Positions 9,273-18,996 of a DNA stretch of 64,000 nucleotides are shown here, piece by piece. The first letter of the stretch is position 1; the number at the start of each line of letters is the position of its first letter. This DNA comes from Cephalotus follicularis. Taxonomy: Eukaryota; Streptophyta; Magnoliopsida; Oxalidales; Cephalotaceae. The stretch covers positions 358,371-422,370 of the forward strand of contig BDDD01001467.1 in the NCBI GenBank assembly GCA_001972305.1, given 5' to 3'. Under the pieces are notes generated by a model. The model was not told the origin of the DNA. It ran no database searches and saw nothing but the letters and a program-made list of their open reading frames with translations. Made by a program: the position numbers and the translations under genes.

Positions 9273-10420
9273 TGTAATACCCTGCTCGTTCGTAAATATA
9301 TTTTTACGAATTTTATGTGTGTTTTCGGGCTTTTAATTTTGGTTAATTTTAAAGTCCGGTTGCCCTGTGTTATGGGCTTATTTGATTTGGGCTGACTGAT
9401 ACCAGTCCAATTATGGGTATGAAATGCTATGTTGGGTTTGGGTTTATTTTATCAAAATTTATTTCACTAAAACAATTTATTTTTACTTTATAAATCCTTT
9501 TTAATTCATTTTAATTTAATTAATTTCCTATGGGGCGTACCATAGGCACGTCGTGGGCCTGGCACGGGGATGTGACACTTCCATAGCGGTGTGATTAGTC
9601 TACGGCATCTCTGAGTGTATGAATAAATCCCATGAGGTGGATTTATGGATCCGCTATGTATGACAGAGGCGTATGAATCGATTCTAGTTTATGTGATCTG
9701 AGGTGTGATCAGATATGTGATCCGAGGTGTGATCGGATATGTGTATGTGAGAATTGACTAGTGTAGTGTCGTACACTTCAATTCTAGTGGGCATGTGGAA
9801 TTAGCGCCTCCCTTGCCAAATTTATGATATGTGATATGTATGTGACTCAGTATGATTTGTGATTTAAGATTTATGAATCGAAAATAATGTTTTGAAATGT
9901 TCCGTAATTGTTTCAAAAGATATGCAATTGTTATTTGAATATGATTAAACTGTTTTAACTGTTTAAGATTTCTATTACGAAGTTTATTGAAATATTACTG
10001 TTTTTAAATTATCGTTTTCTGTTTTATTTTCCTTATCCGTACTGAGGTTTGCTCAGCCGCATTTTGTTTTCCATGCGGCAGGTTTACAGGAGCAGCGGGG
10101 GGAAGTGTGATTGAGTGATGACCATCTATATCCTTGGATCCCTAGGAGTGTGATCCCTTGTTTTATGTCTAGTGGTCATGGACATTTTTAAGAAACAATG
10201 ATATTTATGTTTTCAGCTTTTAAATTTGGAACTTGGATATGTTAGGTTTTTCCGTAAATGATTAATTTCTAAGTTTTTAATGTTTCAGTTATGATTAGAC
10301 CGCCACGTTTTTGGTTAATAAAGTAATGTTATGATTCGTTAAGTAATGTTTATGTTCAGATAAGTTAATGTTATGTATGATATGACCCTGTGACGACTCC
10401 CGCCGTCCGGTGGTGTTACA
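9273..10420 (+). repeat. TK1 3' LTR with a foreign U3
   Basis: It runs TGTAATACCC to GGTGTTACA. The first 254 bp are AT-rich, lack TCGA palindromes and do not resemble the 5' LTR beyond the first ten bases. From the hairpin at 9527 it is nearly identical to 3941-4834. A TATA-like TTTATAAAT sits near 9488. The acceptor-like CCATGCGGCAG/GT near 10080 is kept, but the donor region is gone. Confidence 0.88.
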
Positions 10421-10566
10421 CCAAAGATGGTAACAAGTTCAAACTTGCTCCTAAATCGAGGAGAGCATGTTCAATTCTAGTGTTGCCAATCACACAAGAG
10501 ATTGTCGGGCAGCCAGGGTCTTTATACTTTTGTACGATGGGAAAACGTCACACTGATATTGGCTGC
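10421..10566 (-). pseudogene. Athila/Tat-type protease fragment
   Basis: The minus strand reads KYKDPGC, CVIGN, IEHALLDLGASLNLLP, the retropepsin signature of Athila/Tat-group elements (active-site DLGAS at about 10443-10457). It ends at the TK1 LTR (10420) and starts at the SIRE-A insertion. When SIRE-A and one GCTGC copy are removed it lies just downstream of the gag piece at 25555-26475 in the same orientation. Confidence 0.78.
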
Positions 10567-10728
10567 TGTTGGCTTTTGCCACCCCTTTAAGTGTGTTAAA
10601 GGGTTATATTTCAATGATTAACAAACAAGAAATACTTGTATGCATGTTTTGATATCTTACAAACTCATCTACTCACTTGATTGTACGTCGAAAGTATTGC
10701 AAAGTTTAAAGTTGCAGATACAGGCACA

Positions 10729-11115
10729 AACAGCCGACTGCCCATGATGAACAGCCGACTGTTGAGGTTGAGTAGCCGACTGCCTGGGATGAACAGCCGA
10801 CTGGAACTTCAAAGAATCCCACCATCTGGAATTGCACTCCATCCAGCCGACTGTATCAGGCTCCAGCCGACTGCCAAAACAAAACAGCCGACTGCCAAGG
10901 ATCTCCAGCCGACTGTCAAGAAGTGCACATTTAGACCAGTAGCTTTTGGGAAATCCAATTTTCCCAAAACAGCCGACTGAAGCAGGGAAACAACCGACTG
11001 TTTTGGCCAACAGTCGACTGCCAAGTTCATCCAGCCGACCGCCTTCTCCAACGGCTATAATCATAAATGCACAACAACTTCTCCAGCCGACTGCCAGGAA
11101 AATCCAATCGACTGG
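10729..11115. promoter_or_regulatory. TCGA/CCGA palindrome array upstream of TATA
   Basis: About 15 copies of CAGCCGACTG, CAGTCGACTG or one-base variants occur in 390 bp, with 10-40 bp of unrelated spacer. The array ends about 45 bp before the TATA box, an enhancer-like position. Most copies have TCGA changed to CCGA, unlike SIRE-B where TCGA dominates. Confidence 0.88.
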
Positions 11116-11159
11116 ATTTGGTCTGAAACTTAAAAAAAATTGATCCGTTGGTGCATCTC

Positions 11160-11167
11160 TATATAAG
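11160..11167 (+). promoter_or_regulatory. SIRE-A 5' LTR TATA box
   Basis: TATATAAG lies after the conserved GATCCGTTGG box. The 3' LTR has it at 24980-24987. SIRE-B has GATCCGTTGG then TATAAA in the same place. Confidence 0.7.
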
Positions 11168-11730
11168 AAAGAGTGAGGTTTCATTATAACGTGAGAAGAC
11201 AAGACAATACACATTTTTCTTCCAACCAACTCAAGAGCAATCCTACACCTTTCAAATCAATACCAAAGCATGGCCCATCTTAGAGAGCTATTGTTCGCAA
11301 GCCTTACTTAGCAATATCCAACCTTTGTGAGGTTAATTGTAAACAACACAAGATATCATTACAAACTTTTATTGTAAAAGGGGAGTGAACCCTTAGAGAG
11401 ATAATCAAGGGTAGTGAACCCTTAGTAGGATTATCACAGGGAGCGAACCTAAGTCTTGTAAGGTGTTTTTCTTTGATTTGCACCCGCAATCCGAAATCAA
11501 AGGGTGCTAGTGGATTCTAGTGGAAACTCAAGGTGCTACCTTGGGAAAGTGGACGTAGGCAAGAGTTTGCCGAACCACTATAAAATCGTGTTTGCACTCT
11601 CTCTAACTCTCTCTCTTTATTATTTGTAATTGTTTGATTTTTTTTGTGTACTTGTTTACATTCATTGTTTTAATTTGTCTTTTTCGCAAACAAATTTATT
11701 AATTAAAAGTTGCCAAATAGGACTTTCAAT

Positions 11731-11744
11731 TGGTATCAGAGCGG
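11731..11744 (+). other. SIRE-A primer-binding site, initiator tRNA-Met
   Basis: TGGTATCAGAGCGG starts two bases after the LTR end and matches the initiator tRNA-Met 3' end. Confidence 0.92.
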
Positions 11745-11783
11745 TTATTTCATTATTCGTAATTGTTAGAAATATAAAGATCC

Positions 11784-11949
11784 ATGGCAACCCAAATGAA
11801 TCTAGATGTAGGATTAGAAGGTTCCTCCATAACTAGACCTCCTTTCTTTGACGGAAATAACCATAGTTTTTGGAAGACTAGGATGACAATATTTTTACAA
11901 TCCTTAGACTATCAATTATGGCATATTATTGTAAATGGTCCTAGAATGC
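11784..11949 (+). pseudogene. gag: SIRE-A gag, N-terminal part
   Basis: ATG 11784 opens the Gag N-terminus: PPFFDGNNHSFWKTRMTIFL is the copia Gag signature, in which the substrate-like F-x-G-x-N/D-x-x-x-W motif opens the UBN2 region. The frame is interrupted after codon 55 by solo LTR S2. It resumes in the same frame at 20713 once S2 and one copy of the duplicated target are ignored. Confidence 0.9.
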
Positions 11950-12130
11950 TGTAACGCCCGAGATTTTCATGTATTATAATTTCACAATGTAATTGTACTC
12001 TTGAATTGTGGAATTAATAAAGGATGGATTTTCCGAATTTGGTGATGTTTTCCCATCCCTATTATGTTGAATTATTGTGTTAAATGTAAAAAGAATGTTA
12101 AAAGGGCTAAAACGACGTTGTTCTAGGGAA

Positions 12131-12235
12131 AACACGTCGACTCCTTTATAATCACGTCGACGCCTTTGAGGCAAAAGGGTGCACGTAGCTGCATGCATAT
12201 GCACATCGATGCTGACGAAGATGTCGACGTCCTTG
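12131..12235. promoter_or_regulatory. S2 LTR TCGA array 1
   Basis: CACGTCGACTCCTT, CACGTCGACGCCTT, CACATCGATGC and GATGTCGACGTCCTT lie 180-290 bp inside the LTR. The arms fit the GACGTCGACGTC class used by TK2 and TK3. Confidence 0.8.
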
Positions 12236-12701
12236 AGTAAAATTGATGAAAGACTGGGCTTTATCCATGAATTTTAACATGCAAGCCAAGACGTGTTGGA
12301 CATGCAGTGTGGTACCCTGCACTGCTAGGACCGAAATGGCAGATATGGTAAGGCATGTGAGGGCATGCATGGGCTTGGGCAGCAAAAGGGGAGACACCTG
12401 GTGCACCATGTACCCAGGTGTGGGGAAGGTGTGAAGAAAGAAGGGATTCTGGCGTTAATGCAGAAGAAAACAAACCCCAACCAGCATAAGACTCCCTGCT
12501 CTGCCAAAACGAACGGGAGGAAAATAAGAAAAGAGAAAACACAAAGAAACATTGAGAGAGACACTGTGAGGGTAAGAAACAGAAAGTAAAGTAGAGAAAA
12601 CACTTCCACCATTTCTGAACATTGCTTGGAGTTTGGAGCTTGGAGCTTGGAGCTACTAGTGCAGCTACGGGACGGACCTAGAGGGGCTGCTGTGACCTGT
12701 T

Positions 12702-12760
12702 GGAAACGAAAAGAGGTGGAATTTCCAGTTCCTATCTTGGGACAAAAGGTAGGGGAAAGC
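12702..12760 (+). other. Conserved LTR box with splice-donor-like site
   Basis: AGAGGTGGA, then TTCCAGTTCC, then AAAAG/GTAGGGGAAAG (GT 12749-12750). The same box occurs on the minus strand at 30765-30815 and 37672-37720 (TK2), 40222-40270 and 61266-61312 (TK3) and 54436-54480 (TK5). It lies between the two TCGA arrays in each. A leader-exon end with 5' splice site is the simplest reading. Confidence 0.5.
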
Positions 12761-12969
12761 CATACTGTAATTTCGAGTTTGATATTCATGCATGGTCTAT
12801 GATTTTGGATGTATAAAATGCATGATTCTTGAAATGATATTGTTACTGGATTGATGCCATAATATGCTAGATATGTTTTGAGTATCTGTATGTTGGTTTC
12901 TTGCCATGAATATCTGTTATTATGCATGGTTATGGGTTGTATTGGCCACTGTGTGTTAAGTCGTGAGGA

Positions 12970-13325
12970 AGAAGTCGACTTCTGTTACAAAGACATCGAC
13001 GCCTTTTAAATAAACATCGACATCTTTTTAGTTTTGCCTTGTTGCTGATTGAAAGGGATCGACGTCTATGGAAAGACATCGACGCCCTAGGCCACCTACC
13101 TGGATTTTGACGTAAAAGACGTCGACGCCTAAAGTTCCTGCTTTAACGCGTCGACGCCGTCAACCATACGCTGTCGTTTCAAGGTTCCAGACCTTGAGCG
13201 TCGACACGTGTGAAATAGACATCGATGCCTTCTGTTGAGGAACGCGCTAACGCTGAGACTTGGACATCGACGCCTACTGGAAAAGACATCGACGCCTTTT
13301 GGATAGACATCGACGTCTTTGTTAC
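12970..13325. promoter_or_regulatory. S2 LTR TCGA array 2
   Basis: About 14 copies of GACATCGACGCCT, GACGTCGACGCCT, GCGTCGACGC and relatives in 355 bp. Spacers vary from a few to about 50 bp. It lies downstream of the donor box, so inside the possible leader intron. Confidence 0.85.
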
Positions 13326-14351
13326 TGTTTGGGGTTTTCTTCATCTAACGATACGAAACGATCCCGATTCCTGTTTGAGTGCATTTGAGCATATGTATGC
13401 ATTGCATATGCACTGTTTACTGCCTAATTATATATTGTTTGTGAATTGTTTATGATTTCTAAAGTATTAATATTTAGAAATGCATATATGAACTCAGAAT
13501 AGGATATTTTGAGTATGAGAATATGTATTGGTTAAATAACGTATTTTTGACTGAACTGATAAACAATTTATACTACTGAAACTGTTTATTGATATTTTCT
13601 ACTGAAAATGTCTATTTTCAAATGTTGTCACTTTTGGGAACATTTTGGAAACCAACTGCCTGTTGTCGATCTAAACGATCATTACTGTTTACTGTACTGT
13701 TACTGTTTAAATTCACTGTTTGCTCTGTGAATTGCTATTTGTTTATGATTGAGCTACTAGTTGCGTGGCAGAGGTTGCCAGTGCTGACTAGTGGTAGGGT
13801 TGTACCTAGGGGCCAGGAGCATGGCTAGGTGACTCACTGTACTGTTGCCTCGCTCGGTTGCTCGAAGTGGGGACCGGAGTGGGAGTGTAGCGTGGGGCCA
13901 GGAGTTGGCGGCGCTATGCATACTGTTGTTGTGGTCCTATGTGGACATACTGACTGTTGTTGTGGTCCTATGTGGACATACTGTACTGTTTAATTGGTCC
14001 TTCTCGGACACTACTGTGTTTGGTGATGTAGCCCTGGCCGAGTTACTACTGTACTGTTACTGTATACATATATTTATTATATATGTAACACTGATATTTT
14101 ACTGTACTGTTATGCGTATATATATTTTCATATATGTATAAACCGGGTCTCCACTGCACTGCATCATTTACGCATTCATATCATGACATGTGTTGGCCTT
14201 TGCCACCCCGATTAATTGCTTTACCATATGTTGTTTTGATGATTAACAAACATAGATTAGTTGTATGCATAATTCCTTGAGTTATAACTTCATATACTCA
14301 CTTGATTTTATGTCCAAAGTTGTGCCAAGAACATTTCTGCAGGTACAGGCC

Positions 14352-14870
14352 AATCCAGCTGACTGGCAAGCAATCCAGTCGACTGCCCAAGGTTGTGTAG
14401 TCGACTGCCAGTGGTTGTGTAGCCGACTGGGTCTTCAACCAAACTCAGAATATGCAGGAACACCAATCCAGTCGACTGCCACAGGGGTCCAATCGACTGC
14501 CAGGCCAAGACTGCCGACTGCCACAGGACACCAGTCGACTGCCATGGGTGCACATTTCAGGCAGAAGCTTCTGTATCTTTTTAACACCCAATCCAGCTGA
14601 CTGAAGCAGGGCACCAGTCGACTGCCAGGGGGTCCAGTCGACTGCCAGTGAATCCAGCCGACTGTTTTCAATTGTGCAATTTCAGGCAGTAGCATTTGTA
14701 AACTCCAATTTCATCTCAACAGCCGACTGGAACTGAGCAACCAGTCGACTGCTAGCTCCACCAGTCGACTGCCAAGAGCATGCAGCCGTCTGTCCAACAC
14801 CAACGGCTATATTCAAATGTATGCGCCATCAATCCAGCTGACTGTCGTAGAAATCCAGCTGACTGGATTT
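14352..14870. promoter_or_regulatory. SIRE-B 5' LTR TCGA palindrome array
   Basis: Around 17 copies of CAGTCGACTG, CAGCCGACTG or CAGCTGACTG occur in about 520 bp, the last about 40 bp before TATA. The matching array in the 3' LTR (19157-19655) differs by substitutions and by loss of at least one unit. Confidence 0.9.
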
Positions 14871-14907
14871 GTAACAGGCTTGAAAAATAGATCCGTTGGA
14901 GCACAAG

Positions 14908-14913
14908 TATAAA
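14908..14913 (+). promoter_or_regulatory. SIRE-B LTR TATA box
   Basis: TATAAA follows GATCCGTTGG by about 10 bp. The 3' LTR copy is 19694-19699. Confidence 0.65.
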
Positions 14914-15464
14914 GGCCAAAGTGAAGCATTCTTGAGAATAACTCTTGCAATCATATTGAACATTCATTATAGTCATCTCAAGTGCAATCCCAAAGCTTTC
15001 AAACATCACAAGAGATCAATTCAAAGCAATCCTATACATTACAAAGCTTTACTTTTACATTTCATATACACTTGAAGCTTTGTTCAAAGTGAGCTATATT
15101 GTAAAACAAATTCCTACGAATTTGTAACCTTTAAACTATTACTTTCACACATACAAGAGAGGTTGTCTCTTGTATTGTTCGGTTGGAGCATATTTGTAAT
15201 TCACTTGGTTGGAGCGAAGGTTGTTGAAGCTCGGTTAGAGTTTCAAGCCCGGATTGGGGCATACCTAGTGAAATACTCAAGGGGAGGCCTTGGGGAGTGG
15301 ACGTAGGCGGTTTGCCAAACCACTATATATCCGTTTGCAATACTCTCAACCCTACACTCGTTACATTTCCGCAATTGTGTGTTTGTGTTATTTGAAGTGA
15401 TTATAATATTTTTGCTAGTTGTTTTTTATAAGTCTATTCACCCCCCCTCTAGACTTCCTACAAT

Positions 15465-15475
15465 TGGTATCAGAG
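15465..15475 (+). other. SIRE-B primer-binding site, initiator tRNA-Met
   Basis: TGGTATCAGAG starts two bases after the LTR; the following base departs from the usual C. Confidence 0.88.
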
Positions 15476-15518
15476 AGGGTTGCTCATGCTATTAAGATTA
15501 AAATCTTGAGTTAAGATC

Positions 15519-15762
15519 ATGGCCTCTACTAGCATGAACAACCAATCCCGACACAATGACGATGTCTCCGAATTTAAGGTACCATTCTTTAGTGGTGACG
15601 ATTTTCCATATTGGAAAAGTCGTATGGAGATATACCTTTAGTCTAGAGACTTTAGGAATTGGCTTAGTGTGAAAAATGGCCGTCACACCCCTATGAAGCT
15701 AAATGATAAAAACGAACTCGTTTCCAAACCGGAAGACGAATGGGATGAGGATGACTTTAGGA
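15519..15762 (+). pseudogene. gag: SIRE-B gag N-terminal remnant
   Basis: ATG 15519 starts a Gag N-terminus with VPFFSGDDFPYWKSRMEIYL, the copia Gag motif, then a TAG and a second stretch ending EDEWDEDDFR. There the sequence switches to RT. The remainder of Gag, including both zinc knuckles, is missing. The C-terminal EWDEDDF motif is the usual point at which Gag would continue. Confidence 0.88.
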
Positions 15763-16750
15763 CTTTTTGTTAAAACTAAACTTAATGACATCCTTATTGT
15801 ACAAATTTATGTAGATGACATTATATTTGGTTCTACTAACGAATCTCTTTGCGTTGAGTTTGCTAATACTATGCAAGGTGAATTCGAAATGAGCATGATG
15901 GGAGAGCTCAAGTATTTTCTTGGATTTCAAATCCAACAAGGAAGTGAAGGAACTTTCATCAACCAATCCAAATACACCAAGGATCTACTCAAAAGATTTG
16001 GAATGGAACACTCAAAGCCTTGCAAAACACCAATGAGCATTACTACCAAACTTGACAAGGATGAGAATGGTAAAGAGGTAGATCAAAAACTCTATAGAAG
16101 CATGATAGGATCTCTACTTTACCTTACCGCTAGTAGATCGGACATAATGTTTAGTGTATGTCTTTGTGCTAGGTATCAATCTTCACCTAAAGAATCTCAC
16201 TTGACCGTGGTTAAGCGAATCTTTAGATATCTTGCATACACACCATTATTAGGATTGTTTTATTCGCATGATTCATTGTTTAATTTGCATGCTTATTCCG
16301 ATGCCGACTATGGTGGTTGCAAACTAGATAGAAAGAGCACTAGTGGCACATGCAAATTTCTAGGAAACTCTTTAGTGCCTTGGTTTTCCAAGAAACAAAA
16401 TAGTGTAGCTCTATCTACCACCGAAGCCGAATATGTTGCGGCGGGAAGTTGTTGTGCTCAAGTCTTGTGGCTTAAGCAACAACTTTGTGACTTCGGAATT
16501 AGCATTAGCAATGTATGTATAAAATGTGATAATACTAGTGCTATAAATTTGAGTAGAAATCCCGTTCAACACTCTAAGTCTAAGAATATTGAAATTAGAC
16601 ATCAGTTTTTATAGATCATGTTGAAAAGGGTGATATTTTCCTTGAATATATTGACACTTTGAACCAAGTTGCAGATATATTCACGAAGCCGCTGGACAAT
16701 GAACGATTCTGTACTTTGCGGAGAGAGATAGGTATGCAAAATCCTTCCTA
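15763..16750 (+). pseudogene. pol: SIRE-B RT C-terminus and RNase H
   Basis: An open stretch from 15703 to 16614 covers the copia RT end and RNase H. YVDD is at 15808-15819, followed by GELKYFLGFQI. RNase H acidic motifs are SDADYGG, TEAEYVA and KCDNTSA. After IEIRHQF a frameshift gives TAG at 16612; the shifted frame continues the RNase H tail with LNQVADIFTKPL and a REIGM end near 16735. The N-terminal RT fingers, integrase and protease are absent, so no cDNA could be made. Confidence 0.92.
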
Positions 16751-16966
16751 CCTCATTATATGTGTAATTGTGATGCTTTATGAATTTTTGAGTGAATTGA
16801 TTGAAAAATGTTTTCAAAATTCATCATGCATTTAAACATTGAGTTCTCAACTCAATAACACAAATTAGCTCATGTACCTAGGTTGCTATTAGTCCATAAT
16901 AGTTAATCAAAGTGTTACAAATCTACTTGGATTGGCATTTTCTGCACTTTCTTTTTCTGCAGAAAA

Positions 16967-17045
16967 CAGTCGACTGGACAACTTGTCCAGTCGACTGCCT
17001 GCCATCCAGTTGACTGGCATTAGTGGCCCAGTCGACTGGACTTGC
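16967..17045. promoter_or_regulatory. TCGA palindromes upstream of the SIRE-B extra ORF
   Basis: CAGTCGACTGG, CCAGTCGACTG, CCAGTTGACTGG and CCAGTCGACTGG lie 110-190 bp before the extra-ORF ATG. The equivalent stretch of SIRE-A (22500-22560) has a smaller cluster. Between are AT-rich and CT-rich bases suggestive of a promoter and start region. Confidence 0.75.
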
Positions 17046-17154
17046 GGGAATCAGGTTTTTAAAAACCCGAATCCCTACTGTTTCTTCACTTCTCTACCAA
17101 AAATTAAAACGCCCAAACACCCTTTTCTCTAAAATTTCGACCTGCAATCTTCAA

Positions 17155-18309
17155 ATGGTACCTAAGAGACAAAGAGGAACGACTTCAAGGCAACCAAGGG
17201 GCTCACAAGTGGATTTAGACTTTGACAACACCCTCTTTCTCTCCAAAGAGAAAGAGATGAGGTATAACTCAACCTTTAGCTCCGTTAAGTTACATTATGA
17301 GAAATGGTTGAGTAGAGATGTTCTTATTAGCAATCTTGCTGCTGTCATGACATGGTTAGAGACTATGGGTTGGTTTCATTACATTTGCTCATCTCATGTC
17401 ATATACCCTAGGTTAGTGAAGTTGTTTTATGCTAACCTTGAGTCTTCCACCACTTGCATTGCAAATTCCTTTGATTTAGGCACTCCTATATCAATTACTC
17501 CTGATTTGATAGCCGAAACCTTAGGAATTCCTAATGAGGGAATTACTCATTTCAATGATATTGGAAAAACAGAGGCCTTAGGAATTTGTTTAGAACAACC
17601 AAATGTCAACCCTCTTATGAATCTGACTAGTAGTCATTTGCCAATTGCCTCTAGGATCATTCTCCTACTTGTAACAAACACATTCCTCCCAAGAGAAGGC
17701 TCGCACACTCTTCCTTTACAGGGAGACCTTAAATTCGTTGCATGTGTCAAGAATGGAACCCTTATTAACCTTCCTTATCTTATTGTGAACCACCTGTTAT
17801 CTTGACCAAATCACACACCTTATCCTATGCTTCTCAGTAGGATCATTATGGTTGTCCTTGCATCACTGAACATTGATATTCCTGATGATGAGCTAAGTGT
17901 CAAACCTTCCCATAAGCAGTTGGTGAATAAGGCTGGACTTAGACTGTGTAACATTATATTTGAGGATGGTGAGTGGGTCAAGTTACAAGGCAGGGGTAGA
18001 GAGCCAATGACAGAGCAAGTTAATATAAGAGCAGGAGATGATGAGGATGATGATGAGGATGAGCCTCGGCAGTTTGAGGTGCGACCGAGTACTGGCCCGA
18101 GAAGCAGCAGCAGCAGGCCCACCCTGGACTCACTTCTAGCTAGGATGGATCTTGCTCAGGCCGATATCGAATATCTCAAAGGACAAATGAACCAGTTCAG
18201 TGAAGGCCAAGCAAATATCCTTCAGGGTCAAGCCGATCTCCGTCAGGGACAAGCAGATATCATTCAGATGCTTCAAAATGCATTTCCCCAGCATCCTCCT
18301 CCCTCTTGA
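17155..18309 (+). pseudogene. SIRE-B extra ORF, putative plant transposon protein family, one stop
   Basis: ATG 17155 (MVPKRQRG, basic) opens about 385 codons in one frame broken only by TGA at 17803-17805, where the SIRE-A copy has Arg. The middle part (YPRLVKLFYANLE, ITPDLIAETLGIP, LPREGSHTLP) fits the putative plant transposon protein domain (Pfam Transposase_32-like) found as an extra ORF in Sireviruses and Athila-type elements. Then come an acidic, Ser-rich linker and a C-terminal GQA(N/D)I(L/I)Q heptad-like repeat, probably coiled coil. It occupies the env-like position before the 3' LTR. I see no signal peptide or membrane span, so an envelope role is not supported. Function unknown. 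Confidence 0.8.
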
Positions 18310-18996
18310 GCTACATTTGCATTTCATGTGTTTATTATATTTTCAAAACTTTGCCTATGTAATGTCTTTAGATGTTTTTGAATTGTAAAAGACAATGTGT
18401 TGGTTGATGTACTTAATGGTTTTAAGTATTTAATGACAATATGCATTGATCTTTAATGCTTTATGTATGGTATTACAATGTGTTTCATATTATTGCTTTG
18501 ATCTTGTTTACAATGTGATTAATGCACCTGTTTATGTACTTCAAGTTTTAAATGGTTAATGGAATTGTGTTTCAATCTTTATTGATCTTCAATTGAATGA
18601 ATATGGTTTCTCTTATTGCATTGATCTTATTGATAAAATTAAATATGAATGCACATGTTGAGGGGGAGCTCTTCAATCCATGCTTTGATTGAGGGGGAGC
18701 TTCCATTTCTCTTTTTGTTGTTTGACAAAAAGAGGGAGAAATTTATTTTATTTTGCATTGCATAAATGAAGTTGGCATAAATGAAGTTGCACTTGGGCAT
18801 TTGGGGGAATATATTGTTAAAATTGCATATTGGTAAGATGGGTTGTAAACTTGCATTGAGCAAGTATCTTTTGATATATCATATGCATTGGATATGACTA
18901 AATTTATAAAATTGGACTTTGAACTAAAAATGGTTAAGTTTGTCAAGAATTTATGCAAAATATGCATGTTTTGTCAATCATCAAAAATGGGGAAAT
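18310..18996 (+). other. SIRE-B 3' noncoding region with repeated polypurine tracts
   Basis: No gene. Purine runs recur: GAGGGGGAGCTCTTC (about 18659), GAGGGGGAGCTTCC (about 18690), CAAAAAGAGGGAGAAAT (about 18725), TTTGGGGGAAT (about 18799) and the final AAAAATGGGGAAAT touching the LTR at 18997. Multiple PPT copies are a Sirevirus hallmark; the last one primes plus-strand DNA. Confidence 0.8.

Larger units (their letters stand above)
3271..10420 (+). mobile_element. Tekay-type Ty3/gypsy element TK1 with mismatched LTRs
   Basis: The 5' LTR is 3271-4834, the initiator-Met primer site 4840-4850, gag-protease-RT-RNase H-integrase 4997-9218, the PPT 9261-9272 and the 3' LTR 9273-10420. The LTRs differ in length (1564 and 1148 bp) and share only their 3' ends. 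No target duplication is visible because the left LTR is preceded by another copy's integrase rather than host DNA; the right flank at 10421 is the Athila-like protease. The gene order and chromodomain place it in the Tekay/Del chromoviruses. Every gene is broken, so the copy is dead. Confidence 0.88.
10567..11728 (+). repeat. SIRE-A 5' LTR
   Basis: TGTTGGC start, GACTTTCA end, followed by the primer site. U3 is filled by a CAGCCGACTG array (10729-11115), then GATCCGTTGG and a TATA box (TATATAAG 11160-11167). U5 contains the CTCTCTCT and GCCAAATAGGACTTTCA end. Confidence 0.93.
14191..15462 (+). repeat. SIRE-B 5' LTR
   Basis: TGTTGGCC to CTTCCTACA. U3 carries the palindrome array 14352-14870, then GATCCGTTGG and TATAAA (14908-14913). 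U5 ends with a C-run and CTCTAGACTTCCTACA. It is closely similar to the 3' LTR, but the 3' LTR starts TGTTAGCC and has array differences. Confidence 0.93.

Noticed and set aside
10669-11229. Open frames of 60-190 codons across LTR palindrome arrays (also 14265-14695, 19071-19507, 24564-24885, 31256-31527, 53933-54142)
   Set aside because: They read the CAGTCGACTG or GTCGACGTC units as Gln-Ser-Thr or Val-Asp-like peptides on either strand. They stay open only because the short repeat lacks stops, and they differ between paired LTRs.
10729-14870. Palindrome arrays as CRISPR-like repeats
   Set aside because: Units are 10-14 bp, spacers vary from a few to over 50 bp, units are degenerate, and the context is a eukaryotic LTR. 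No cas genes are present.
17155-18309. Extra ORF as a viral-type envelope gene
   Set aside because: It occupies the env-like position, but there is no signal peptide, transmembrane segment or Cys-rich ectodomain. The domain resembles the putative plant transposon protein family.
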